The position numbers and the translations under genes are program-made. A stretch of DNA of 64,000 nt from Arthrobacter sp. APC 3897 (GTDB taxonomy: Bacteria > Actinomycetota > Actinomycetes > Actinomycetales > Micrococcaceae): NCBI RefSeq assembly GCF_030407495.1, contig NZ_JASDDG010000017.1, positions 1 to 64,000 of the forward strand, read 5' to 3'. The notes below the pieces were generated by a model. The model made no database searches. It was not told the DNA's origin and saw only the letters and a list, made by a program, of their open reading frames with translations. Below are positions 27,534 to 35,997 of this stretch, piece by piece. Each line of letters opens with the position of its first letter. The stretch's first letter is position 1.

Positions 27534-28211
27534 TCAGCCCCCGGTGAGGACGAGGTGTACCTGGCCGGATCCTGAGGCGGCGGCAAGGGCGGCCGCCTGA
27601 TCCGGTGCGGCCGCCAGCACCACTAAGGCATCGGTTTCGGCGGAACCCGGCCAGGCGGCAGCACCGTCGGCAGCAGCCGTCCACAGGATGGGGGTTCCGG
27701 CGGCGAGAAGAACGGGGCCATCCGGGTTCTGCAGCCCGTCCGGCCCCGCCAGGACAACATCCACCAACTGGCCCGGTACCAAGAGGCCTGCCATGGCGGG
27801 ATCGGCAGGGCGGACCGCCACCGCCACCGAACCAGGGGGAGCGCCGGTCAGCAGTCCGGACCCCACAAGCGATGTCTGCAGCACCGGACTGCCCTGTTGC
27901 AGGGCCGTGGCGAGCCGGCGGCCGGCAGTTTGACCGGGCGCTGCAAAGGAACCCGGCGGCACGGCCGCTGCCGGAACCGTGATGGTCCGGAGGTCCCGTG
28001 AAGTGAGCACCGCTCCCGCCGGAAGATCCGCGGCAGAGACGACAACCGAAACCTCACCGGCGGCAGGGGGCAGCAGTGCCTGGACGGCGGTGCCGGCGGC
28101 GGCGCAGAACAACAGGGCTGCGAGCAGGCGGCGGCGGCGGAGCAGGAATCGTCTCATCCGCAGCCGAAGGGCAGGGGCTGGACGGGGACGTGATGCGGGG
28201 TAGGGACTCAC
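27534..28211 (-). CDS. SAF domain protein, CpaB/RcpC-like
   Basis: The 225-residue protein starts at a GTG (28209-28211). An arginine-rich N-terminus and one membrane segment (RRLLAALLFCAAAGTAVQAL) precede a SAF domain (residues ~55-115: VSAADLPAGAVLTSRDLRTI) and a second beta domain, the layout of CpaB/RcpC, the periplasmic part of Flp/Tad pilus machines. No tad, cpa or flp genes are present here, so the protein is an orphan and may serve another envelope function. Confidence 0.75.
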   Translation of the reverse strand: MSPYPASRPRPAPALRLRMRRFLLRRRRLLAALLFCAAAGTAVQALLPPAAGEVSVVVSAADLPAGAVLTSRDLRTITVPAAAVPPGSFAAPGQTAGRRLATALQQGSPVLQTSLVGSGLLTGAPPGSVAVAVRPADPAMAGLLVPGQLVDVVLAGPDGLQNPDGPVLLAAGTPILWTAAADGAAAWPGSAETDALVVLAAAPDQAAALAAASGSGQVHLVLTGG

Positions 28212-28316
28212 GCACCGAACCTAGACCCGGACAACCGGCCAGGGCGCGGGGGCGTTCCCCAGCTGGGGAAAGTTCCCGCCCCGGGACGCGCTGGGGAGGA
28301 GCGTTGGGGCCGTCCG

Positions 28317-28643
28317 CTAAGCGGCTGAGGAGCCCGTGCCCGAGGACGACCCGGAGGATCCTGCGGAGGCGGAGGAAGTCGCCGGTGACGGTGAGGAAGC
28401 AGCAGCAGAGGAAGTGGATGATGCGCTGTCAGTCTTGCCCTTAGCAGCCGGAATGGTGCTCTTGGCATCGCGGGAATCAGTGCGGTAAAAACCCGACCCC
28501 TTGAACACCACCCCTACACTGTTGAACTTTTTCCTCAGGTTGCCGCTGCACTCGGGGCAAACCGTCAGGGTGTCATCGGTGAAGGACTGCTGGATATCGA
28601 ATGTGTGGCTGCAGTCCTTGCAGGCATAGGCATACGTAGGCAC
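28317..28643 (-). CDS. FmdB family zinc-ribbon protein
   Basis: The 108-residue protein starts at a GTG (28641-28643) with AGGAGGAG upstream. The zinc ribbon spans residues 1-52: MPTYAYACKDC, then CPECSGNLRKKFNSVGVVFKG, giving the CxxC pairs and the conserved FKGSGFY(R)TD. The rest is a Ser/Ala low-complexity tail (residues ~65-108). FmdB-like proteins are small regulators or chaperone-like factors of unclear function. A CIRCE dyad 75-100 bp upstream suggests control by HrcA as part of the heat-shock regulon. Confidence 0.9.
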   Translation of the reverse strand: MPTYAYACKDCSHTFDIQQSFTDDTLTVCPECSGNLRKKFNSVGVVFKGSGFYRTDSRDAKSTIPAAKGKTDSASSTSSAAASSPSPATSSASAGSSGSSSGTGSSAA

Positions 28644-28718
28644 TGTTACTTACTCCTCCTGAAAACCAAGATGTCAGGGCCCCTGCCCGGATGAGTAGCT
28701 GGCTAGTGCCAGATCCGG

Positions 28719-28745
28719 CTGGCACTCGGTGCCCTTGAGTGCTAA
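28719..28745. promoter_or_regulatory. CIRCE element upstream of fmdB
   Basis: CTGGCACTC (28719-28727), 9 nt, GAGTGCTAA (28737-28745) is a 9-9-9 dyad with a perfect right half-site. The neighbouring TAGTGCCAG (28705-28713) is an additional inverted half-site. It overlaps the stop codon of the upstream cyclo-ligase gene. Confidence 0.8.
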
Positions 28746-29365
28746 CTATACACCGGCTCCAGCGGCAGGGCCGTCCATTGTGAGGGGGTTAGCACCGCGT
28801 CCGCCGGCTGGTCCAGGGAATCGGACATCCAGGACCCGGCAGGGGCAAATTCCTCGTCATAGACCACGCCAACCGCGGGGGCACTGTTGCCGGCCGCCCT
28901 GAAACCCGCCAGGAACCGGTCGTAATAACCGCCGCCCTTGCCCATGCGCATTCCCCGGGCATCAACGGCCAGGGCCGGGATCAGGAGCAGCTCGAGGTTT
29001 GGGAGATCCTGTACCTGCAGCCGGGGGCCGGCAGGCTCGGGAACGGACGGGAAGAGTCCTGGAACAAGACGGGACCCGGGCGTCCAGCGGCACCAGGAGA
29101 GCCGGCGGTCCGGCTCGCAGACGGGAACGACGACGTCGTACCCCCTTGCGTGCAGCTCTGCCAGCAGCGGACCGGTGTCAGGTTCGCGTCCGGCGGACAG
29201 GTACGCCGCCACCGTGGCAGCCGGGGATACCAGGCGGGGGATGACTGTGAAAGCGCGGGACGCCAGAGCCCGGCCGGCTTCCAGCGGAGCGGCGGACGGC
29301 AGCTCGCGCCGGCGCCGCCGATATTCGTTTCGGGCCTGGTCCTTGGGCGCAGCAGAGTGTGGCAT
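28742..29365 (-). CDS. 5-formyltetrahydrofolate cyclo-ligase
   Basis: The 207-residue enzyme converts 5-formyl-THF to 5,10-methenyl-THF using ATP, recycling an inhibitory folate. The basic N-terminus (KDQARNEYRRRRREL) and the signature RGMRMGKGGGYYDRFL (residues ~150-165) are present. It is divergent from galU and lies upstream of fmdB on the same strand, 98 bp apart with a CIRCE site in the gap. Confidence 0.93.
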   Translation of the reverse strand: MPHSAAPKDQARNEYRRRRRELPSAAPLEAGRALASRAFTVIPRLVSPAATVAAYLSAGREPDTGPLLAELHARGYDVVVPVCEPDRRLSWCRWTPGSRLVPGLFPSVPEPAGPRLQVQDLPNLELLLIPALAVDARGMRMGKGGGYYDRFLAGFRAAGNSAPAVGVVYDEEFAPAGSWMSDSLDQPADAVLTPSQWTALPLEPVYS

Positions 29366-29443
29366 CCGCCCATTGTCCCAACAGCGGTCGGAAAATGGCG
29401 TGTATTTGGTGGAATGGGGTTGGGCTTATGTACTCTTACGGAC

Positions 29444-30349
29444 ATGACTTCACGCGCCACCGTAACCAAAGCCGTAATTCCCGCAGCCGGGCTGGGTACC
29501 CGGTTCCTGCCGGCAACCAAAGCGATGCCGAAAGAAATGCTGCCGGTAGTGGATAAGCCCGCCATTCAATATGTGGTGGAGGAAGCCGTAAATTCCGGTA
29601 TGTCCGACATCCTGATGATTACCGGCCGCAACAAGCGATCCCTTGAAGATCACTTTGACCGCGTCCCCTTTATCGAGAAGACGCTGGAAGACAAGGGAGA
29701 CCTCGAAAAGCTCGCACTGGTGCGGGCTGCTTCCGAACTGGGTGAGATCCACTACCTGCGCCAGGGTGACCCCAAGGGTCTGGGGCACGCCGTGCTGCGC
29801 GCCAAGCTTCACGTCGGCGACGAGCCTTTCGCAGTGCTCCTCGGTGATGACCTTATTGACGCCCGTGACGAACTCCTGGCCCGGATGGTCGAGGTCCAGG
29901 CGAAAACCGGCGGTTCGGTGATCGCCCTCATCGAGGTGGAGCCCGAGCAGATCAGCGCCTACGGCTGCGCCGACATCTCCGTGGTCGAAGGCGAAGACTA
30001 CGTCCGTGTGAACAAGCTGGTTGAAAAGCCCGATGTTGCCGACGCACCGTCCAACCTGGCCGTCATCGGCAGGTATGTCCTGCACCCGGCTGTGTTCGAT
30101 GTGCTGGAGGAAACCGGCCCCGGACGCGGCGGAGAAATCCAGCTGACCGATGCGCTGCAGACCCTGGCCGCACGGGAAGAGGGTGAAGGTGCCGGCGTGT
30201 ACGGCGTCGTCTTCCGCGGCCGCCGCTATGACACCGGCGACAAGCTGAGCTACCTGAAAGCCGTAGTGACGCTGGCCTCCGAACGTGAGGACCTGGGCCC
30301 GGACCTGCGCGAATGGCTCAAGGACTTCACCGGTACGCTCGAAAGCTGA
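29444..30349 (+). CDS. galU: UTP--glucose-1-phosphate uridylyltransferase
   Basis: The 301-residue enzyme makes UDP-glucose for cell-wall glycans and glycolipids. It has the nucleotide motif AVIPAAGLGTRFLPATKAMPKEMLP near the start, the catalytic-site stretch VEEAVNSGMSDILMITGR, and VLLGDDLID. The frame is open further upstream (to 29150) but the ATG at 29444 gives the standard family N-terminus. First gene of the galU-rimJ-sepX block. Confidence 0.96.
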   Translation: MTSRATVTKAVIPAAGLGTRFLPATKAMPKEMLPVVDKPAIQYVVEEAVNSGMSDILMITGRNKRSLEDHFDRVPFIEKTLEDKGDLEKLALVRAASELGEIHYLRQGDPKGLGHAVLRAKLHVGDEPFAVLLGDDLIDARDELLARMVEVQAKTGGSVIALIEVEPEQISAYGCADISVVEGEDYVRVNKLVEKPDVADAPSNLAVIGRYVLHPAVFDVLEETGPGRGGEIQLTDALQTLAAREEGEGAGVYGVVFRGRRYDTGDKLSYLKAVVTLASEREDLGPDLREWLKDFTGTLES

Positions 30350-30353
30350 TGCA

Positions 30354-30968
30354 GTGCGGGGGTCGGCCATCTGGCCGGTGACGCTGGAATGCGGCGACGT
30401 TGGGCTGCGCCCCATCCGCTACCGTGACCGGCGCGAGTGGACGGACCTCCGCATCCGCAATGCACAATGGATGGCGCCCTGGGAAGCAAGCAATCCGCTT
30501 CCCGGCGGCGATCTTCCGTCCTATGCGGCCATGGTGCGCAGCCTGAACCAGCAGGCGCGCCAGGAATCGGCGCTCCCCTTCCTCATCACGGAACGCGAGG
30601 GGCTCCGCTCAGCGCCGCCGATCGCCGGGCAGCTGACGGTGTCCACCATCGTCTGGGGGTCCGCCCGGATGGCCACCCTGGGGTACTGGGTGGACGAAGC
30701 GAGGGCGGGCCGGGGGATCGCGCCCACAGCGGTTGCGCTGGCTACCGACCACTGTTTCGGCGCCCTTGGACTGCACCGGATGGAAATCAACATTAAACCG
30801 GAGAACGCCGCCAGTCTTCGCGTTGTGGAAAAGCTGGGATTCCGTGACGAAGGACTCCGGAAAAGATATTTGCACATTGCCGGTCAATGGGCGGATCACC
30901 GCAGTTTCGCCCTTACCACCGAAGATGTTCCCGAAGGTCTGCTGGCGCGCTGGCTGGCCCGATCATGA
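30354..30968 (+). CDS. rimJ: GNAT acetyltransferase, RimJ/RimL-like
   Basis: The 204-residue protein starts at GTG 30354, 4 bp after galU (an open frame starts earlier inside galU). The GNAT fold shows the acetyl-CoA site in YWVDEARAGRGIAPTAVAL and the conserved INIKPENAASLRVVEKLGF. RimJ-type enzymes acetylate the alpha-amino group of ribosomal proteins; in mycobacteria and corynebacteria the rimJ-like gene sits in a galU-moeA/glp-rimJ-membrane protein block, matched here except for moeA/glp. Actual substrate is unproven. Confidence 0.85.
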   Translation: MRGSAIWPVTLECGDVGLRPIRYRDRREWTDLRIRNAQWMAPWEASNPLPGGDLPSYAAMVRSLNQQARQESALPFLITEREGLRSAPPIAGQLTVSTIVWGSARMATLGYWVDEARAGRGIAPTAVALATDHCFGALGLHRMEINIKPENAASLRVVEKLGFRDEGLRKRYLHIAGQWADHRSFALTTEDVPEGLLARWLARS

Positions 30969-31012
30969 CGGTGATGTGTGCTTTTTCGAGACGGAACTCC
31001 GACACACCGGCA

Positions 31013-31038
31013 CTAATGCGCAATCAGCTGTGCATTAG
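31013..31038. repeat. Small inverted repeat before sepX
   Basis: CTAATGC (31013-31019) and GCATTAG (31032-31038) are perfect 7-bp arms with a 12-nt loop in the 87-bp rimJ-sepX gap. No T tract follows, so it is more likely an operator or mRNA hairpin than a terminator. Confidence 0.5.
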
Positions 31039-31055
31039 CTCATAACGTCGTAGTT

Positions 31056-32090
31056 GTGGACTTCCCTCTTAACAGCTCCCTGATCCTGGCCGTCACCGTT
31101 GGTCTCTGGCTGCTGTGGGTTGCGCCCTATATTTTCCGCCTTTCGGGCACCGTGCCGGTGCCGGCCTCCCGCTCAACGGTTGGCCCGGCTCCCTCCTCAA
31201 CAGCCATCCGCTCTTCCATCTCCGCTGATGGACTGTCCCAGCAGGGAAACACCACCATGTACAACGAGTCCACCTCGAACCGCGAATCCGCTGCCCTGCC
31301 CGGAAACCATGCACCCCGGACACCGTCCGCGGGTGCACCGCACGGGACCCAGGGTTCGACGCCGGTTTTCCGCGTGCGTTACGGGCGCACCGCACTGGCC
31401 CTCATCGGCGCACTGTCCCTGGCCGCAGTTGTCCTTGGACTGCCGCTGGCCGCATTCGGCGCGGCTTCGTGGTGGCTGCCGCTGGGCGCAGCCGGTCTGG
31501 CTGCAGCCGCGGTCGCCTCGCTTCGTGCCCTCACGGTCCGGGACCGCAGGCGCCGCATCGAGGCAGCCTTCCGGGCCGCTATGAGCGCCGGCAGCCGCCA
31601 GGCACCGGTGTACGCACCGCAGCCGGAGTACGAGGCAGATGATCCGCAGGAAGTTTTTACGGAACCCGCCCGGGCGCAGCGGGAAACAGTTCTGTTTGAC
31701 GCTCAAAGCACCCCGGGCGCCGGCAGCGGATCCGCCGGGACCGGAGCTTCGGCAAAGACCGCAGTGACCACGGCGCCCGGTGCCGCCGGCCACCCGTTCA
31801 CAGCAGCGGAACTGCGCAGTGCCGCCCTCAGTTTCGCTGCGGCCTCCGCCCCGCAGGGTCCTCCGCGTCCGCCGAAAACCTCCGCGACCCCGTGGGAGCC
31901 GATTGCAGTGCCCAAGCCGATCTATGTGGAAGCACCCGTGGCCCAGCGTCCGGCACCGGAGCCGCTTGTTCCGCCGCGGACTCCCAAGCCTGCCGGCCGC
32001 CCGTCCCTCCGTGCCGGGGGTGCCCCCGCTGCCGTTCCCGGGGCGGGCAAAATCAATCTCGACGATGTGCTCCAGCGCCGCCGCGCTTAA
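31056..32090 (+). CDS. sepX: Membrane protein, SepX/GlpR-like divisome component
   Basis: The 344-residue protein starts at GTG 31056. One membrane helix near the N-terminus (residues ~8-28: SLILAVTVGLWLLWVAPYIF) is followed by a ~80-residue Ser/Pro-rich stretch, a close pair of membrane helices (residues ~108-150), and a long Pro/Ala-rich cytoplasmic tail ending INLDDVLQRRRA. This layout and the position after galU and rimJ match SepX of Streptomyces and GlpR of Corynebacterium, which act at the division septum with FtsZ/SepF. The call rests on synteny and topology more than on motif identity. Confidence 0.72.
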   Translation: MDFPLNSSLILAVTVGLWLLWVAPYIFRLSGTVPVPASRSTVGPAPSSTAIRSSISADGLSQQGNTTMYNESTSNRESAALPGNHAPRTPSAGAPHGTQGSTPVFRVRYGRTALALIGALSLAAVVLGLPLAAFGAASWWLPLGAAGLAAAAVASLRALTVRDRRRRIEAAFRAAMSAGSRQAPVYAPQPEYEADDPQEVFTEPARAQRETVLFDAQSTPGAGSGSAGTGASAKTAVTTAPGAAGHPFTAAELRSAALSFAAASAPQGPPRPPKTSATPWEPIAVPKPIYVEAPVAQRPAPEPLVPPRTPKPAGRPSLRAGGAPAAVPGAGKINLDDVLQRRRA

Positions 32091-32115
32091 GAAATCGCGT
32101 TTGGAAGGTCCGGGC

Positions 32116-33309
32116 ATGTCCGGACCGTTGAAGGCCGTGCTGCGCCCGCTGGGGTTGGTGCCCGTGGCCTGGCGCCACCTTCGCACCCACCACCGTCCGG
32201 GCGCAGGGATCAGCGCCCTCTACCGGGTCCAGACAGAACCCCGCCGCGGGACAGGGGGCAGCGCGGCCCTGCCCGTGGAACTCCAGGTGGGCGCCACCAC
32301 CGCAGCACTGACCCCGGAGCAAAGCCTCCGGACAGTGCGGGGCTCCGTGGACGGTACGGCAGTGAGGCTCTGGGTCCATCCCCGCGATCCGGTGCTCCCG
32401 GGCCTGGCCTGGGCCACCAACCCCGGAGCCGTTGCCCGTGACCTCTTTGATGCCGCACCGAACGCCGCGGCATCGTTGACGCTGACGGCATACCGGCCGC
32501 TGCGGCGTGCAGTCATCCGCAGCACCTTCGAAGACGCCACTGCCTTCCTCAAAGTCCTGCAGCCAGGGCAGGCCCCGGGGCTGCGCCGCCGGCTGGAGAC
32601 GGCTGCAGCCGCGGGGCTTCCGGTACCTGCGCTGCTGGACCTGCCCGCCGGGACCGTTCCGGAGCCGGACAGCATCCTGGCGCTGGGGGCTCTTCCCGGC
32701 CGTTCCCTGCATCAGCACCTGAACGGGTCCCCGGCCGACCTTGATCCGCAGTTGCTGCTCGATCTCCTCGCGGGACTTCCGACGGACGCCCTCACCTTTC
32801 CCCGCAGACCCGCCTGGGCCGAACGAATCGTGGACTACGCAGCCGGAGCCGCCGTCGCGCTCCCGCAGCGGGAGCAACGGATCACCCGCTCTGCCCGTGA
32901 GATCGATGCCGCGGTGAACGGTACTGATCCGGGCCCGCTGGTGCCCGCACACGGTGATTTTCACGGCGGCAACATCCTCGTCGACGTCGGCCCGGCCGGG
33001 AGCAGGATCAGCGGAATCCTCGATGTGGACGCCCTGGGCCCGGGCCGCCTGGTGGATGACCTCGCCTGTTTCGCGGGGCACCTGTTTGTTTTTGCGGCGG
33101 TCAACCCGCTGAACCCCGCTTTGCGGTCCTCCGCCGAGCGGTTTGCCCGGGCCTTTGCCGCCGAAACGGATCCCGCAGCCCTCTACTCCCGGGCGGCAGC
33201 CGTGGCTCTGACCCTCGTGGCCGGTGCGGCAGGGCGGGGACCTGAAGCAGCGGAGCGAACGCTCGCCGCTGCGGAAGACCTTCTGCACCGTTCCCGGGAA
33301 CGTTACTGA
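32116..33309 (+). CDS. Phosphotransferase, APH/choline kinase family
   Basis: The 397-residue protein starts MSGPLKAVLRPLGLVPVAWR with GGAAGG upstream. The kinase-like core carries the catalytic loop VPAHGDFHGGNIL near residue 280 and the metal-binding ILDVDALGPG. The N-terminal lobe is divergent. The frame extends upstream into sepX but those codons are shadow. Members phosphorylate small molecules (choline, antibiotics, sugars); the substrate cannot be predicted. Confidence 0.82.
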   Translation: MSGPLKAVLRPLGLVPVAWRHLRTHHRPGAGISALYRVQTEPRRGTGGSAALPVELQVGATTAALTPEQSLRTVRGSVDGTAVRLWVHPRDPVLPGLAWATNPGAVARDLFDAAPNAAASLTLTAYRPLRRAVIRSTFEDATAFLKVLQPGQAPGLRRRLETAAAAGLPVPALLDLPAGTVPEPDSILALGALPGRSLHQHLNGSPADLDPQLLLDLLAGLPTDALTFPRRPAWAERIVDYAAGAAVALPQREQRITRSAREIDAAVNGTDPGPLVPAHGDFHGGNILVDVGPAGSRISGILDVDALGPGRLVDDLACFAGHLFVFAAVNPLNPALRSSAERFARAFAAETDPAALYSRAAAVALTLVAGAAGRGPEAAERTLAAAEDLLHRSRERY

Positions 33310-33366
33310 CGCACCGAAACTGCTCCGGACGTGCCGGTTGCCGCTGCAGGAAAGTAGGGTGGACAG

Positions 33367-34293
33367 ATGGACACTATCCACGGAACCCAAGGCGGAGGTT
33401 CCGGCCAGATCACCATTGGGCTGGACATTGGCGGAACCAAAACCCGGGGGCTGCTCCTCATCGACGGGGTTCCCTCCGGTGAAGCGGTAAGCGGAAGCGC
33501 CAATGTCCAGAACGTTACTCGCGCGCAGGCTGCTGCCAGCCTCGCTGAAATCTTCACCGCCCTCGGCACCGCCACGGTTGACCGCGTGATCGCCGGTTCC
33601 GGCGGCGTCGACACTGCAGACGACGCCGCTGCGCTTGGGGCGCTGATCAGCCCGTATGCTCCGGACGCAACGGTGGACGTCATCCATGACACCCGCCTGG
33701 TCCTGGCGGCGGGACAGACGCCGGCCGGCGTCGCTCTGATTGCCGGTACCGGCTCCGTGGCGTGGGGGATCAACCCCGCCGGGGACGAAGCCCGCTGCGG
33801 CGGCTGGGGCTATCTTCTGGGAGACGAGGGAAGCGCCTACTGGATGGGACGAGAAGCAGTCCGCCATACGCTGCGCCGATTCAACCTCGGCGAGCAGCCG
33901 GATGAGCTGTCCGCAGCGCTCATGGCCGCCTGCTCCGTGACCGATCCCGAGCAGCTCATCGCCAGGTTCCACGCCGCCGACACCGGACGCCGGTACTGGG
34001 CCTCGAAGGCCGCTGTGGTCTTCGACGCCGTTCATCAGGGAAACGCCGCCGCCGCCGAGATTGTGGCCGCAGCCGCACGCCGCCTCGGCGGGCTGGCTGC
34101 GGACACCGCCCGTTTGCTGGACATCTCCGGGCCCGTGGTGGTCGGCGGTGGTCTTGGCATGAACCAGCCGCTGCTTCAGGACCTGCTGCGGCAGGACCTG
34201 GAACGCGCAGGACTGACCGGCATCCGTTTCCTGGACCAGGACCCGGTGTACGGCGTGCGGTATTTGGTTGAACAGGATGTCCGGCGTGGCTGA
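33367..34293 (+). CDS. N-acetylglucosamine kinase, BadF/BadG ATPase family
   Basis: The 308-residue sugar kinase of the actin-like ATPase superfamily has phosphate-1 motif IGLDIGGTKTRGLLL, phosphate-2 VALIAGTGSVAWGI (near residue 125), the CGGWGYLLGDEGSAYWMG block typical of GlcNAc/glucosamine kinases, and the adenosine motif VVVGGGLGM. It would phosphorylate amino sugars recovered from cell-wall turnover. Its 3' end overlaps the NUDIX gene by 17 bp. Confidence 0.85.
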   Translation: MDTIHGTQGGGSGQITIGLDIGGTKTRGLLLIDGVPSGEAVSGSANVQNVTRAQAAASLAEIFTALGTATVDRVIAGSGGVDTADDAAALGALISPYAPDATVDVIHDTRLVLAAGQTPAGVALIAGTGSVAWGINPAGDEARCGGWGYLLGDEGSAYWMGREAVRHTLRRFNLGEQPDELSAALMAACSVTDPEQLIARFHAADTGRRYWASKAAVVFDAVHQGNAAAAEIVAAAARRLGGLAADTARLLDISGPVVVGGGLGMNQPLLQDLLRQDLERAGLTGIRFLDQDPVYGVRYLVEQDVRRG

Positions 34294-34738
34294 AAGTTTC
34301 GACACCCGAGTGGCCGCCTACGCCGTCATCATCCGCAACGGCAGCATCCTTCTCTCGCACTGGCGTGACCACGGGTACTCCGGCTGGACCCTGCCCGGCG
34401 GGGGACTTGAGGTGCGCGAGGACGCGCCCGCCGCCGTCGTGCGGGAAGTCCGCGAGGAGACCGGCTATATTGTGGAACCCGGGGAGCTGCTGGGGGTAGA
34501 CAGTATCTTCATTGAACCGGAGCACCGGTTCCCGGGCCAGAGCCGAAACCTGCTGCACGCACTGCGGATCATCTACCGTGCCCGTGTCCTGTCAGGAACA
34601 CTGACCCACGAGCTGGACGGCAGCACCGACGAGGCGGCCTGGGTGCCGCTGGACCGTGTACCGGAGCTGGGGCCGACCCCTCTGGTGCAGGCAGGGCTGA
34701 AGCTGGCAGCCATCCGCACGCCTGTCCGTTCCGAATGA
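34277..34738 (+). CDS. NUDIX hydrolase
   Basis: The 153-residue protein has an intact Nudix box, GGGLEVREDAPAAVVREVRE followed by ETGYI, matching GX5EX7REUXEEXGU. Start ATG 34277 follows an AGG; a TTG nine bases upstream is an alternative. It hydrolyses a nucleoside-diphosphate-linked compound, identity unknown. Coupled to the GlcNAc kinase by overlap. Confidence 0.88.
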   Translation: MSGVAESFDTRVAAYAVIIRNGSILLSHWRDHGYSGWTLPGGGLEVREDAPAAVVREVREETGYIVEPGELLGVDSIFIEPEHRFPGQSRNLLHALRIIYRARVLSGTLTHELDGSTDEAAWVPLDRVPELGPTPLVQAGLKLAAIRTPVRSE

Positions 34739-34853
34739 TCTGCTGGACTACATCCACCGGGTGTCCTACCGTGAACACACGTCAGGACGGCCCATCTGCG
34801 GAACCCCCGCAGCCACAGGCGGGACTCCCGCACCAAAAACGGAAGGTTTCCCC

Positions 34854-35996
34854 ATGACCCTGCCGGACTCCGCCCCGCGGGCCGCCGAACCGATGATCAC
34901 CTTCCGCGGTGTCACCAAGTCCTTTGCCGGCTCGCCGTCGCCCGCCGTGGAGAACCTGAGCATGGACATCTCCCGCGGTGCCGTCACCGTCTTTGTTGGA
35001 CCCTCCGGCTGCGGAAAGACAACGTCCCTGCGCATGATCAACCGCATGGTGGAACCCACGTCAGGGACCATCACGGTGGACGGCGACGACGTCAGCGGGG
35101 TGAAGGCTCCGCGGCTCAGGCGGTCCATGGGATACGTCATGCAGTCTGCGGGCCTGATGCCGCACCGCACCGTGCTGGACAACGTGGCAACCGTTCCCCG
35201 CCTCAACGGGCAGTCCAAGGACGCTGCCCGGAAGCGTGCCGCGGAACTGCTCGACGTCGTCGGACTGGCGTCAACGATGGGCGGGCGGTACCCGGCCCAG
35301 CTTTCGGGCGGACAGCAGCAGCGGGTGGGTGTAGCCCGTGCGCTCGCCGCCGATCCTCCCGTGCTGCTCATGGATGAGCCCTTCAGCGCCGTGGACCCGG
35401 TGGTGCGTGCCGAACTGCAGCAGGAACTGCTGCGCCTGCAGCGGGACCTGGCAAAAACCATCGTCTTCGTCACCCATGACATTGATGAAGCAACCATCCT
35501 GGGAGACAAAGTTGCGGTTTTCGGTGCGGGCGGACGGCTGGCACAGTACGCGGCACCCGAAGAGATCCTGCGCGCACCGGTGGATGACTTTGTGGCCGGC
35601 TTCGTGGGGCGGGACCGGGGATTCCGGCATCTTTCCTTCCAAGCCGGACACGGCGTGCCGCTGCATCCGGTGCAGCTCCTGACCCCCGCCCAGCTGGCGA
35701 ATCCCGCGGCCGCCGTGGAAGGGAACTGGGCGCTCGCGGTCGACGACGGCGGGCGGCCGCTGGGCTGGGTGCCGGCCTCCCGCCGGAACTCGGTCACTGC
35801 TCCGGAGCAGCTGGTTCCGGGAGGATCGCTCTACCGTGAGGGGGAGACCCTGCGCCAGGCCCTCGACGCCGCACTGTCCTCGCCCGCGGGACTCGGCGTG
35901 GCCGTGGACGGAGAAAACCGTGTCACGGGAACCATTCGGGCAGCAGAGGTGCTGGACCTCATCGAACAGGCCAGGCTGCAGCGGAGCGCGGGCTGA
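34854..35996 (+). CDS. Betaine/choline ABC transporter ATP-binding protein (OpuCA/ProV-like)
   Basis: The 380-residue ATPase starts MTLPDSAPRAAEPMITFRGV, with GGAAGG upstream. Walker A is VGPSGCGKTTSLRMI, the Q-loop YVMQSAGLM, signature LSGGQQQRVGVARAL, Walker B LLMDEPFSAVDP, and H-loop VTHDIDEA. The C-terminal ~110 residues occupy the place of the regulatory CBS pair of OpuCA, but the CBS motifs are weak. It powers uptake of a quaternary-amine osmolyte. Next gene starts 1 bp after its stop. Confidence 0.92.
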   Translation: MTLPDSAPRAAEPMITFRGVTKSFAGSPSPAVENLSMDISRGAVTVFVGPSGCGKTTSLRMINRMVEPTSGTITVDGDDVSGVKAPRLRRSMGYVMQSAGLMPHRTVLDNVATVPRLNGQSKDAARKRAAELLDVVGLASTMGGRYPAQLSGGQQQRVGVARALAADPPVLLMDEPFSAVDPVVRAELQQELLRLQRDLAKTIVFVTHDIDEATILGDKVAVFGAGGRLAQYAAPEEILRAPVDDFVAGFVGRDRGFRHLSFQAGHGVPLHPVQLLTPAQLANPAAAVEGNWALAVDDGGRPLGWVPASRRNSVTAPEQLVPGGSLYREGETLRQALDAALSSPAGLGVAVDGENRVTGTIRAAEVLDLIEQARLQRSAG

Positions 35997-35997
35997 C

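Noticed and set aside
32053-34305. 750-codon frame antisense to the phosphotransferase and GlcNAc kinase genes
   Set aside because: Both plus-strand genes have intact catalytic motifs; the antisense translation is low-complexity.
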